A DNA stretch of 64,000 bases from assembly GCA_905221605.1 (NCBI GenBank), contig CAJNDS010000089.1, positions 155,001-219,000 on the forward strand, written 5' to 3'. The notes beneath the pieces were generated by a model. The model was not told where the DNA came from. It saw only the letters and a list, made by a program, of their open reading frames with translations, and did not search any database. The DNA comes from Symbiodinium natans. Its lineage: Eukaryota > Sar > Dinophyceae > Suessiales > Symbiodiniaceae. The position numbers and the translations under genes were made by a program. Shown here piece by piece: positions 9,912-21,458 of this stretch. The number at the start of each line of letters is the position of its first letter. Within the stretch, counting starts at the first letter, position 1.

Positions 9912-12900
9912 ATGATGGGAGACGTTTCGGGAGGATACACCTGGAAATCCCATGTGCTCGTACCGGTGGTGACCTTCTTTGCCATCTTGTCGGCTGGCCC
10001 ACTCCAGGCCTTCCCTCTCTATGTCAGGCCAGGCTCAAAGCAAAAACAAGTGCAGTAATCCGGAGCATGTTGGTGGTATTTGCTTACTGGTAGGAGTGAA
10101 GCAGAAGCCTCGTCGGAAGGCAGCTCATTGACGCGGGAGTCTTCAGCTGGGCTTGCGAAGAAGGCATCTCAAGCTGTTCTGATCAGGAGGAGTCGTTGCG
10201 AGACCTTTACACGAGCACGTTCTCCGCGCAGATGCGCTTCTTTCTGCTGGTTGGGTTGGCCTACGATCTGCACCTCGGCTGGTATCTCATGCGCCGTGAG
10301 ATGCTGCACTGTCTTCGCAAGTGGCAAGACCCCGCGCAGAGGATCCCTTGTTCAGCTTTAGCATGTTAGGAAAGCCAACCAACTTCATTTCAAGCAGCTC
10401 GCGTGCGGGCGGGTTCTTTTGATCTGCACATGTGTACACAGCTCACTCGTTCACCAAAGAGAGTGTAGACTCGTGTAGACCGCCGATATTTCAGAAAAGC
10501 TGAAGAGTTTTCTGCGTGTCGATCTTGGAGGTATGGCGCGCGGGTGGCATCGTTCCTTGGCGCCCTCACGGCTGGCCTCTGCTTCCTCGGCCTGGCCCTG
10601 GCGGCCTCCTTGGACTCCCAGGCAGGAAAGGAAAAGCGAATGTTCAGAAAGCAGTCGTAAGAATCTCCTTAAGTCCGAAAAGGCTCGTTGATGTACTGCG
10701 ATGCCAACCCGCTTGAGGGAGACTTTGTAGCGGCATCCTGAGCACAATCCTTGCCATGCCTCAATGGGGACTCAGGCTTGGCCAACCACACAGTGGGCTG
10801 TCATGCCCCTGGCCTTGGATCATCTTGGATCTCCTGAGTTCTTTCCATTCGCGAGCATTTTCCCCTGAAGTTTTTTGGCCTCCAAAACTTTCGAACAGTC
10901 GTAGTCACGCCGAGGTATTTCTGCTTTCTCTTCGCTGACCTTGGTGGGAATCTAGCATCCTACAGCGTGGTCGGGTGGATGTGGCACTATCCGCTGATGC
11001 ACCTCGGAGGGAACTGCACAAAAGGGTTTAGGGTTCAGGGTTTCAGTGCTCTGGCAAACTTTCTGCTCGTGACACCCAGGCAAACTTTCTTTATCGGCCT
11101 GAGCAATGCCGCAACACAGGCAAGAGACATTCTGAGACCTCATGACACTTCTGTCAGCATCAGCTGTGTCACGCGTGCAGATTGAAACCAACCCCATCCA
11201 CCCCCCTGAGCCCACAAAGACATCAAAGACATGAAGCCCTCAGAATAAGCTGAGAGAAGACAACGTTCTGGCCTGAGGCCTCGAGCTCGCTGGGCCTGAT
11301 CTTTGCCATCCTGGCAGAGCACGAGTATACCATTGTGGAGAGCTTCCTCGTCTTGGCTGGAGTCAGCTTGCTGCCCCGCGGCCAAAGCTGAACCATGCTT
11401 TTAATTGCGAGAGCTGGACAAGAGTCCTCTGCAGCTCTTTCGTAGCTCTTTGCAACTCTGTTGCTCATGTCGGCGCTCCAAGGTCTGGGTTGGTGTTTCT
11501 GCTGAGCTGCCCAACCAAGCTTCAGTTTCTCACTGAAGCCGCCCGTGTGCTCAACACTCATCCGTCCAGTCTTGACGTGCATTCCTTGGTGGGCTGGCTG
11601 GCGATAAAGCACTCGGTAAAGGAAGCTGCCTGCGTCTTCAAGCTGTACCCGCGGCAGAACACCTGCATGCTACTGTACATCGGCTTCTTCATGGCCGGCG
11701 TGCTCACCTGTTTCAGTGGGCTGGAGGCTCATTATCGAAGCCTGTTCCCGGCCGAAGATGTGGAGAGCTTGCTGGCCGCCTATGCGACCTTGATGGCGGC
11801 TTTAGGGATCGGACTGAACCCAGCGGCTGGGTTATTGTTTGATTGCTTCGGCTTTCTGAATGTTTTTTCATTCAGCTCATTCTTGGCGCTGCTTGTCCCT
11901 GCGACTCTGATGGTGCCACTATTCTGGGTGCAAATGCTCAACCTGTTTTGTCTGGTGGCGTGGTTCAGCCTTTTCCTAAATGTTTCGTGGCGGCAGTCAG
12001 CAGCCCCGCTTTTCTTGTGTTGCCCCGGTTGCCCCACCATTCTCGCAATCCCAGGGCATGAGCATGTAGTAATTTTAACGCTACGCGACCCGCCTCGGCC
12101 CGGCCCAGCGCATCTGCGTGAGCATGGTGATTCCGCAGCGCCCAAGTTGCTGGGCCCCAAGCAATAAGGGTTGGGTTTAGGGTTTAGGGTTTAGGGTTCC
12201 GGGTTTATGGTTTATGGTTTGGGGTTTACGGTTGAGGGTTAGTTTAGGATTGAGGGCTTAGGGCTCAAGGTTCACGCTTTGGGGTTTAGGGTTTTTTGGG
12301 TGTGGGGTTCAAGAATCGTAGGGTGGAGCCAGCCCATCAGGGGTAGGGGGGGTGGGGGGGGAACGGGGGGCAGGGAAAGGGTGGGGTTTGTTGAAGGTTT
12401 GAGGGTTGAGTGCTTCGGTTAAGGTTTCGGGTTTCGGTTCAAGCTTAGATTCTTCGGCTCGTGTAACGCATCCCAGGCTGTGCTCACAGCAGTTGAGCCT
12501 CACCAATGTTCTGTGGTGGTTTTGGAAAGGGGAGGGGGGTAGGGGGTTGGGTGGGGGAAGGGAAAAGGGGGGGCCCCTGCTGGGAAGGGCTGCAACTGCC
12601 TCTGGTCCTGGCGAACCATCCGCTGGCGGCCCCTGCTCTCCTAGGGGGGGTACCCATTTTTGGCAAAAAAAGGGGTCCGAAAAGTGGCTTTGGGCCTGCG
12701 GGAGGATTTGGAGGGGGGTGCCTGTTCTGACAACCTTTGCACCTTCGGCCCGAGGCCTCGGCGGATATAGTGCCAGTAGGTACCTGCCCCAGACCATTGC
12801 AAGCCACAAGCCGTGTGGAGTTTACGGACCCGAAGCAGTGAAAGCAAGAGATCTCTAGAGAACCCCCCTCTCGACCTTATGAGAGCAAAACCCGCGAGCA

Positions 12901-13446
12901 ACGCCTCAGAGCATCATCTCATGGATTTCAGCTTCATGTCGTGCATGTGTGGTGCAATGCCTGGTCAGGTTGTCTCCCGATATTCGGTGACGTTTGCTCC
13001 TCCAGACTTCTTTGGAACATTTACAGGCAGGAATGTAACTGCCCTTGCAGCACAAGCTTGTATTTCCCCTTCGCGCAGGTTTTCTGACCTCGTTGGCGGG
13101 AATGGCGGCCTACTTCATCGATGCTGTGCTTCAGTCCCCCAGGCACACATGCGAGCACGTAACGGGCAATGACACTAGCCTCTGGGTGATGGCGGCAGGT
13201 GCTGACACACGAGGTCACAAGGTGAAGCACCAGTCAGGGTTGACACATGCGTTCAGTTGTTGGTTCGCGAGAGGTGTCTGTTGCAACAAATATTGAGTCA
13301 AAAGTTGCAGGTTGGATGAAAGTGGCATCGTGGCAACAGCAGCCTTCGTCATGGTCGTGGGGTGGGGCTTCAGTGCCTACTTAGCAGTGCTGATGCATCG
13401 AGAAGGGGGCTTACCCCGAAAACCCCCGAAGAACCGCTTTGGTTAG
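9912..13446 (+). CDS. Major facilitator superfamily transporter (SLC43-like), complete gene
   Basis: Twelve-helix MFS membrane transporter. ATG 9912 is the first ATG after an in-frame stop. Exons: 9912-10027 (TM1, VLVPVVTFFAILSAG), 10120-10269 (DAGVFSWAC, then a C..Q loop and LVGLAYD), 10531-10621 (YGARVASFLGALTAG), about 10871 or 10915 to 11020 (GGNLASYSVVG), 11080-11119, 11278 to about 11370 (SSSLGLIFAILAE), about 11620-11981 (YIGFFMAGVLTCFSG, then LNPAAGLLFDCFG), 12969-13026 (TFAPPDFFGTFTG), 13079-13142 and 13311-13446 (last helix, stop TAG). Donors are GC at 10028, 10270, 11120, 13027 and 13143 and GT at 11982; acceptors are AG|G. The Cys-Gln loop between TM1 and TM2 and the FaPpdFFG motif resemble the SLC43 amino-acid transporter branch; substrate is not deducible. 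The joins at exons 3/4 and 6/7 are unresolved. Confidence 0.85.
11020..11079 (+). repeat. TTTAGGG-type words at an intron 3' end
   Basis: GGGTTTAGGGTTCAGGGTTTC lies just upstream of the acceptor AG at 11078-11079 in the transporter gene, with only about two degenerate heptads. Confidence 0.6.
11982..12968 (+). other. Large intron with telomere-type and G-rich tracts
   Basis: Intron of the MFS gene (GT donor, AG acceptor), 987 bases. At 12165-12300 it carries TTTAGGG units decaying into TTTATGG and TTTGGGG; at 12330-12720 it is strongly G-rich with runs of 6-9 G. Several open frames cross it on both strands, but none matches the transporter, and deleting the interval joins LFLN to VVSRYSVTFAPPDFFG in phase. 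Confidence 0.7.
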
Positions 13447-14636
13447 CTTCGCTTGCCCGCCGAGCGGCAATGCGTCTCACAGCAGGAACCAAGCGTCGCG
13501 TACCTCAGACCCTAGACATGCGCGACAACATCGGCGCCCAAGTGAAAGCAACTCTACCAGGCCTGGAGAATACCTGTCACTACTAGAGTACACTATCATT
13601 ACACCCGGTCGTCAGCAGGTGGCTATTAAGCGCCTTGAAAGCTTCTAGACACCACCCCCAAGATGTTCTAAGAAGTCACAGTCTTTGTCACCTTAAGCTG
13701 ACCAACGAGGAATGCCAATTCAGCGCTTAGCTTGCACCACCGCATGGCCACCAAGCCCGAGTGGGCACGGAATTCTAGTAGGAGTGACTCCTACCCCTTC
13801 ATTGAGGGTGTGGGTTGTTAGGGTTAACAGCAGCTCTCCCAATCTGATCCTAAAGTGGCAGGCAAATGCGACCAGACTGATAACCCAAGCCAGGGGATTT
13901 TCGTGTGCTCCGGCACCTGGAGATGTTCAAGCTTCTTTGGTACACCATTGTCCCCGGCGACAGGGCTTCAACTATTGTGAGCGCCAGCGCAACGGGTAGG
14001 TCCCGGGTAGGTGTTAAAGAAAGTTGCGACTTCCCATATGCCGTCACAGTCATGTGGTCAGCAGCGGCAAGCGCGAGAGCATTAGTTGCAAGTTGCAATG
14101 CTCCGCTGCCTTCGGCCCGCCCGCTGGGCTGCCTGCCGCAGCCTGCGAGGGGCGCGCTTCTATGCCCAAGGAGGCGGCACCAGCATGGAGACGAGTCATG
14201 ACGCGAAGTCTAGTCTGATCCACCGGGTGTGTTGAGAGTTCCCACCTGAAATCAATCATTAACATCCGTCCTTGCCCTGGCTTCAGGCAACGGCGGGAAG
14301 AGAAGCCAGCCAGGCCACTTTGCCATGAATGCTTTCCTCTGCACATTGCTACACGTCACAGCAAAGCTCGGGGGAAGACAGGCCTGGCGGCCGCCCTGGC
14401 TTCCTGCTCCAGAGAGGAGCGCCGACAATTGCTGGTTGCCTGGCACAGAAAGTCGACGCAGAAACCATGAGACCAAGCGGTGACCATGCCGCCCAAGCGA
14501 TCTCTTTAAATCTCTTCCCAGGTGCTTTCTGCATCTGGTGCCGTCCTGAACCTAGGCCGCGCCTCTCAGACTCTTGTGGCACAGAACACGAACTGATCAC
14601 CACTGTCCTCATTTGTCCGCATTCCAGCTTGGGCAG

Positions 14637-17600
14637 GCTTTGGAGTGGTGATCCCAGCGCTGCCAGCACTTTCACAGGCCGTGTTTCATTTCGCAGGTCG
14701 AGCCACCCCCGAAGTCCTAGACGCGATCGCCACATTCATTGGTCTAGTACGTGTATTTAAAATGTATAAAAAATAAGTAAATAAATAAATAAATAAATAT
14801 ATATATATATATATATCACATGGAGCTCGAAGCTCAATGTGATGAATACTGGTTATTGCATGTTTTTCTGTGAACAGGAGCTTGGATTTGGAGCCCTGGG
14901 TGTGGGCCTGCTGCTGGGAGTGCCAGGCTGACAGATCAAACCCTGTAAGCTACAACATCTATTATTACTATTCTTCTTCTTCTTCTTGTTTAGTATTATT
15001 ATTCCTATTATCCCTAAACCCTTCGAAGCTGATGCATCTAGGCCCCTAAGAACGACCTCCCAGGCCTGGCACGGGTGCTGGTCAACCTGCCTGCCGGCGT
15101 CATAGTGGACCGCCCGGGCCCTCAGCTTATGGGCCGAAACAGGTTCAAGATATTTCAGAATGCCCGTAGTTCATTATGCATAGTTTCCTGCTTGCTCCCA
15201 ACATGCTGCCCGCATGAATAAAGCTCCCAAGTGAGCTGAGGTGTGGGAAGGGTCCGGGCCATGGTTGCCGGAGAGCTTATCGCGGCGCTGGGCTGTCGGC
15301 ATCTTGGAGTGAGGGGTTTGAACTGATGTGAAGCATACTGTGAAGCATACTGTGAAGCATACTGTGAAGCACTCTGCAAGTTTCATGTCTTCGTTTCAAT
15401 TGGTCTGCGTAGATGCGCTTGCCGCGCTTTAAGGCCTGGGCACTGCTCTGGGAACTTCGATAGGCCAAGAAGCGCTAATTTGACTATTTCAAGTTACACT
15501 GCCTTGCGCTTCGGATGTTGCACTAGATGCGTACGTGTTTGCAGTGTAGCATGGCGTGTTCTCATTCCACCCCTTCCATGGATGCCAGCGATTCCTTGGA
15601 CCAGCGTGGAATGATTGCACTGCGACCCATAGGCAAAGTTTGTGCTTGGGCTGGCCGAATACACTTCATATTGAATGAGCTCTTGGTCATGTTACTGCGG
15701 AAAAGCATGATTCCAAGATACTCCTCAGGGCAATCATTCGTGATACTGATACGGTCTCGCAGGCACAATGCTACCTTTGCGCTTTCTGGGCGGTTCTGGG
15801 GGCGCCCTCGCAGCTGCGGGTTCTGCGGCTTACATCGATCCTTGGCGCATCAGTACAGTTTTAAGCCCAGAGGCGATCGGTGATCAGGCCATGCTGCTGA
15901 GGCCGACATGACAGAGAAGCCGCACTTGAAGCCTTTCCGCGGCACCATCGTCGGGGCCCAAAGCGGGCTCATCGCCGCGGCCTACGTGGTGGGCCCGGTG
16001 ATCGGCCACTGGGATCCAATTGGTAGAGCTGGGCAGAGCTAGAGCAGAGCTGGAGCAGAGCTAGAGCAGAGCTAGAGCAGAGCTAGAGCGGAGCTGAGCA
16101 CAAGAATTGCGCTCAGCTGCTCATGATGCTTTTTTGGTGCCCCAGGTGGGGTGTTGACCCAGTGCTATGGCGCCCCCATCGCCTACACGCTCGTTGCGGG
16201 GCTGATCACTGTCTGCGGTGCTGCTTATGCCACGTTGCCGGACGGGTCTGCGAGGCGTTCATGAGGGATGCCCCTAAAAACCATACCCTAAAATCTGGCA
16301 GGAGCCACGGCAGACATCGGGTGCGGGTGCAGAGATTCGCCTTGGGATCCTGCTGCGAGACGCTGCACGGGACTGGCGGCACCTATTGCAGGATCCGCGG
16401 CAGCAGGAGCCTGTCCCACAGCTTGCCATAGGTGACTGTCTGACACCCGCAGTGCCACAAAGATGTTTCCGACCTGAGCATCCAGGCGGTCTTTGCTTGC
16501 AATCTCGCGCTTTCGTTGAACTATGCAGCCCTTGTGCCTGGAGCTGCACTCCAGAGTCTAGCGTAGCAGGACTTGCCTCGATGCTTGCAGTGCTTTCGCT
16601 GGACGTCTCTGACCATCCTTCAGCCTACATGTGCTGGCATGCTTGGCACACGTCGTACACGCTGCTTGCATTCTTGCATTGGCTCAGAGCCCAGGTGACG
16701 GTGATGCCGCTCCAAGCCTTCCACACCTTTGGCACAACAGCTTGGGGCTCAGGCCCAGAGGATCTGACGGGCTCTGTCGTCGTTCTTCCAGTGCAAAGAC
16801 TATGCTGGGACTTCACTGATCTTCACCACTCAGGCTGCTGAGATCGGCGGCCTTTTCTCTATAGGACTGCCCTACTGTTCTGTTTTCTGTACTCATTCAA
16901 GCTTCGAAAGAAGTTACGCCAGTTCGACATTCACAGTTCATGGCAAGCGTGCCATGGGCAGCACTGCTTATGGGGCACTACTGTATGTTTGGGGTAGGAG
17001 ATGTGATCATTTTCCGATGTTTCGCTCCTGACACCACCCCTTCAATTCGTAGTTGCATTGGTCGCCAGGCCATCAAGGGTTCCAGGGTGCGACTTGTAGA
17101 TGACTTGGCGTGGCGCACAACGGTCAGGAATGGTGTCCACATATCCAAAAGCAATCAAAAGCAGATTTGTCTCCACGGGGGAACATCGCCATACTTGGGG
17201 CACCCATACTATTGGCCTGCTAAACAGACATGCGCTCAGAACAATAGTCTGAAGGTTTCTAGGTGGGACTTTACTACAACTTTAGCACTTTACAAGTTTA
17301 GGGTTCCTCTAATCTCATATTAAGGGAGCCAAGAGTTAAACTTTTATTGGGGGGTTAAAGAGCAACCAAGGCTTATTCCACTTACTAGTAAGCCCTAAGC
17401 TTGCGCCATGTTTCGCCCGGTAGACTGTCAGGATCTGCAACCGGTGTTGTTCTGGCTCCCTTCGCTGGTGCCCTGTCGGATCGTGCCTTGACTGCAGAGC
17501 TGCCCATATGACTCCCTCAGAGATCTCTGAGCAGCCAGGATGGGGCCGTGCGCCCCTCCTAGCACCGTCGCTGGCCGTTTGCGCAGCCGGATGCTTCGGG

Positions 17601-17760
17601 GTGGCCTTCAGCCAGCAGCTCCTTTGCCGCCTAGGGGGCTGGGGTACAAGATGTTTTTGGTGAACCTGCTGCAACATCACATCTGACGCCTTCGACTGGG
17701 ACGTATTTTCTTCTTGACTTCTTGCTCAGTCCAGCTACGCCGTCAGCTACGCAGACCCAT
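14637..17760 (+). CDS. Second major facilitator superfamily transporter (DHA-like)
   Basis: Exons joining in phase read as an MFS drug:H+ antiporter-like protein. 14637 (or 14628)-14746: GFGVVIPALPALSQAVF (TM1). 14878-14926: ELGFGALGVGLLLGVPG (TM2). 15064-15132: ARVLVNLPAGVIVDRPGP, the MFS motif A. 15763-15836: LRFLGGSGGALAAAG (TM4). 15902-16004: YVVGPVIG. 16146 to about 16240: TM6. 16302 to about 16430: amphipathic central loop. About 16463-16545: AVFACNLALSLNYAALV (TM7). 16834-16864, then 17432-17482 (VVLAPFAGALSDR) and 17539 to about 17620 (WGRAPLLAPSLAVCAAG). 17729 to about 17755 may be SSYAVSYAD. Donors: GT 14747 and 17483, GC 14927, 15133 and 16005, GA 15837 and 16865. The initial exon and C-terminus are not located; ATG 14325 (MNAFLCTLLHVTA) is a possible start. 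Confidence 0.8.
14772..14816. repeat. (AAAT)n then (AT)n microsatellite in an intron
   Basis: Five to six TAAA units followed by about ten AT units, inside the 131-base intron 14747-14877 of the second MFS gene. Confidence 0.9.
15327..15373. repeat. 12-mer TGTGAAGCATAC, nearly four copies
   Basis: Three exact copies and one partial copy of TGTGAAGCATAC inside the intron 15133-15762. Because the unit is a multiple of three, minus-strand frames stay open over it and give a repeated peptide; I regard those frames as artefacts. Confidence 0.9.
16025..16097. repeat. 12-mer AGAGCAGAGCTA minisatellite in an intron
   Basis: About six copies of AGAGCAGAGCTA/G with single-base variation, within the intron 16005-16145 of the second MFS gene, just downstream of the GC donor. 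Confidence 0.9.
16241..16301 (+). other. Short intron with CCCTAAA-like words
   Basis: Between the TM6 exon and the loop exon at 16302. It contains CCCCTAAAAACC and ACCCTAAAATC just before the acceptor, another weak telomere-type match. Confidence 0.45.
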
Positions 17761-20670
17761 ACAACTCTACTCCAGCACCTTCATGCATCTTCGGTATTCA
17801 AGGGTGTCCTCGATGTCCTAATCTGCTTTCTTCCCACCCCTTGAATGAGACATCGAGCCGCTTCATGTTTCGACGTGTTTTGAATTTCGGGCTTTGGGTC
17901 GATGGCCTGCTGTGAAAACCACCAAAACACCTCGGGCTCTGGGCACCTTCGGCGCTTGGGTTTTTCAATTGCTCTCACTTGGCAAACATTCGGCTGCCGT
18001 CCTCTGCAGTATGACATCAGCTTCCAAACGTACATCACATGATGTAACATGTGTATCAAAGTTGACCGCAGCACATGTCGCATGACCGGCTGCGCAGCTG
18101 CAACTTGAAACCCAGCGTCCTGAATCGCTCCTCACAAGAGGTGGGAGCTTTTCGTGCTCTCCAACCTTCTGTGGTCCGTGGGCGAATCAGTGCTCGTTGC
18201 TTGTCAGAGATCATACGGAACTGTAGGTCAAGAGTAAAGCACTTGACACACTGCAGCTGTAGTACCACAGCACCGATGCTTTGTTGTGAGCGCCCCGTAA
18301 TTTGGAGGCCTCAGAGATGCCTCAGAGCGGCCCCCACTGAGTACACTGAGGGATGTCTGTCCGAATTGGAGTTTCCCCTTCAATTTCGTCCCTTCACGCT
18401 GAGGGGCCCGTGCTGAGCGCCTATGCTGCCGATGTCGCTCCAAAGGCACAGCACGGCACAGCTTGAGGCATTTCGTATCTTCTGAGTTCGGTGTAATGGA
18501 ATCTTCGGCAACTTCCTCACGTTTCCACCGAGAAATACGATTGCACACTAGCGCCGCCGCCGCAGCCAACGTCTACTCCAATCCTTGCAGAATGAAGTTG
18601 GTGAGAAGCTTTGGTTGAAAACATTGTAATCTGCAGTTTGAGTGTTGGATTTGTGAGCAGCGGTCTCCATGGTGAATTGGAGTTGCTAGAGATAACCCTT
18701 CGAGGGATTGTAAGTATTGAAAATTTCAGCAAGTACGTGCTGCACTGATTTCTCCAACGCATCGGAAACTTTGTAGGGGATAGCGCATTGATGAGCTCCT
18801 TGGGCGAAGTTCTGCGGCGAAGTTCGCGGCCAAACTTGGGGCGAAGTTTGGGGCGTAGTTTGTTGGCGAAGCTTGTGGCGAAGCTTGCGGTGAAGTTTTC
18901 ACGGCGACGACATGTGGTGAAGAACGTGGCGAAGTTTCTGTGAAATCTTGTAAGGTGAATTTTCCTGTTTTCCACCTGTGACGCAGGCCTCCAGCACAAT
19001 GTCAATAAAGTTCCGGTTGCTCCTTATTGAAATGTGCTCTACTTGGTGGTCGGGGCGGAGCTGCAGGACATATCCCGGCCGTTGTTGGGCTGAATTAGTC
19101 CTAGCCGGCGCCCCGGGGATGCAAGAAGGGCTGCCTGTGTAAGGAAAGCCGCTGATGGTACAATCTACATGTTGCACTTTAGATATTGTCCACAAAAGAA
19201 ACAGTGCCCGCGGACTGGTTGACCATGTTCCGAAATCCGTTTCTGAATCGTGCCAATACTTCACTGCTCACTTCTGGGTGTCCCTGGACACAAAACATTA
19301 TCCTCAGAAATTTCTACATTACATGCGCTGTTTGTTGCACAAACACGCTGCTTGCCGCTGCAACCAGCAGCGGAGACAAGTCTTGCTCACAAGTCGGTTG
19401 GTCCATCTTCTTTTTCGGACCTCCCTGACATGAGTGCGACGTAGAGCATATTACAACCAAGTGCGGTGCACAACGCCCTAAGCAGATCACAGTTCATTAA
19501 GTACAAGTGAAACTGCAGCGTTGGCCAGGGCCCTCCTCCGGTCCTCCTGGCCCCCCTGCTGGAAAGCCAAGCGAGTCTACGATCTTGGTACTAACTCTTA
19601 GAAACAGAGGCTTACACACACGTGTGATATGTTGTGCTGGTGGTGTTGCAAGAGCTCAGTTGCCTTTTAGCATGTTTTTGTACATTGTTGGCAGGTGTTG
19701 TGGTGTATGATAGTGCCTCTCCATGCCAGGAGAAAGTGGGCTCTGCCCTTTCGCTGGGCCGGCAAGCAGGGGATTTGGTGTTCTTCCTGGCCCCGCCTGT
19801 TGCGGTCTCAGCTGGGTCTGAGGAGAACATTTTCAGTGCAGTGTACGCAAGGACGCAGGAAGGATGCAGATGAAAACATGAAGACTCGATCAGCAAAATC
19901 AGAGGGGCCGGGGAAATTTGCGCAACAAGACACATCACCAATGGCACCAAGGTCCTGGGCTTCGTCTACGACCAGTGGCCGGGCCAGGCATGGATAACGG
20001 GTGGAAAACGGATGAGAACTGGAGCGTCAAGCCGTCAGCGAGAGCGAGAGACTCAAGACTTTAACGTCCCTGGCATGGAGCGGTTCGGTGCGACATGCTA
20101 CGCATTTCTGCTACACTACGCCACTATGCATGCCTGCACCTTCGGCCCGACAACTCCCTGCAGGGCGCCATGACTTTGCCAGGGTTGCTCACGCTGGTTT
20201 GTGCTGCAGCTGTCCGGCATCGTCTGAAGAAAAAAGAAGTGCTTGCCATTTGCGATGTTCTTGCACGGCCTTCTGTGACTTCTGTGCATGTGGAAAGATG
20301 CTGTAGAAACTGCTTAGGCTGAGTACCTCGCCGCGACCTCGCCGGGGCCTGGCGTTTCCGAAAACAGCACAGGATGTCTTGACGGTACCAAACGCCGATT
20401 CTTTCATCAAACCTTTTCTGAATCGGAATGCAGTTTCACTGCCATTGTGGCCGTGGATCGGGGCCGCAATCGTAGGTTGCAAAAGCAGCAGACTGCACCG
20501 GCTAGAACAAGAGTCTGCCAAGGCACATTCCTTCCTCCTTTTTCAACAACGCCGCGGCGGCGCTGTTGGGTTTGGATAAGCCTGGGGCCAAGCTGAGCTG
20601 GCACTTGCACTTAGATTTTGAGTGTAGCTTGTTCCACCCCGTGAAATTGTACTGACATGCGCTGCGACGC
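17760..20670. other. Sparse region, no assigned gene
   Basis: The C-terminus of the second MFS protein should lie here but I could not place it. The frame around 19930-20000 (GTKVLGFVYDQWPGQAW) has coding texture and may be one exon of an unknown gene. The rest shows only short overlapping frames and the GCGAAG array described separately. Confidence 0.4.
18802..18935 (+). repeat. Degenerate GGCGAAGTT/GGCGAAGCTT tandem array
   Basis: Around ten copies of a GCGAAGTT-centred word spaced 12-18 bases apart (gcgaagttctgcg, gcgaagttcgcgg, gcgaagtttgggg, gcgaagcttgtgg and others). Copies differ by point changes and spacer length, so this is an old array. No coding frame is preferred. Confidence 0.75.
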
Positions 20671-20674
20671 TGAG

Positions 20675-20740
20675 GGACAAGGAGGCAGCAAAGGATGGAG
20701 AAAAGCCTGGAGCCCAGAAGATGATCGAGAAGTGGACGCA
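20675..20740 (+). CDS. Orphan exon, Lys/Glu-rich
   Basis: After an AG at 20673-20674 the frame reads DKEAAKDGEKPGAQKMIEKW, a charged helical segment with coding texture, up to a possible GT donor near 20741. Flanking frames look random. No family recognised. It could belong to the N-terminal part of the downstream zinc-finger gene or to a separate gene. Confidence 0.4.
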
Positions 20741-21382
20741 GTCAAGTTCAGCTGTTGCCATTTCCACCGAAGCTTGCGGCTGACGTTGTATTCTAGATGT
20801 CTGGCCCTGAGGAAAGATGAAGCCAGAGAAGGCCTTTGCATGAAATCACGTGGTTCGGAGATCGAAGACGTGAATCTTAGTCAACGTTTTGCACGATGCC
20901 AGCGTGCTGTCATCGAAGCCTGCATTGCACGCGACCATCTGTGACCCGGAAATACCAAGCCCAGTGCCCGTCAGTAACTCCAACACTTTGTCGTGCTTCA
21001 GGGAAAGATGGGCCCAGATCTCGGCTTCTTGCAAAGTGGGAAAACAGGTGATTGTACTCCGATCCCCATCTCATGACTCATGACATGTGGCAAGGGGAAT
21101 AGTAGCATAGGTTGTCAGATGTTGTCGGCTTGGCCTTTTCACAGCGAAGAAGGTCGAAGCCCACGCCGCTCTCTGGTCGAAAGCTAAGTTCAGTGGCAAT
21201 GCGCCCTACAAACGTGAGCTTCAGATGCGAAGAACTGCACACATTGATTTCCCGTGACCTGATCTTCGGACATCTTCGGACCTTCGCACATCTCCAGTTC
21301 ACTTGATTCGCCGAGCCACGTTGTCGAAGTCCCGGTGCTATTAAGGCCTTCCTTTAAAATTCTTTAGGGTGCATTTCTTCAG

Positions 21383-21458
21383 AGCTCCAGGCATTCCGGA
21401 GGAGCCCAAGAGCATGGGCCCAGGGCCTCAGAAGCCTTCGAGCTTTTTGTCTCAAGAG
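21383..21458 (+). CDS. Orphan exon, Pro/Ser-rich
   Basis: A polypyrimidine stretch and AG at 21381-21382 precede APGIPEEPKSMGPGPQKPSS, ending at a possible GC donor after codon GAG (21458). Low-complexity composition fits the Pro/Gly-rich N-terminus of the gene that follows, but linkage is unproven. TTTAGGG sits about 20 bases upstream in the presumed intron. Confidence 0.4.

Noticed and set aside
12309-12809. 166-codon minus-strand Pro-rich frame
   Set aside because: It lies inside an MFS intron over G-rich DNA, which reads as Pro on the other strand.
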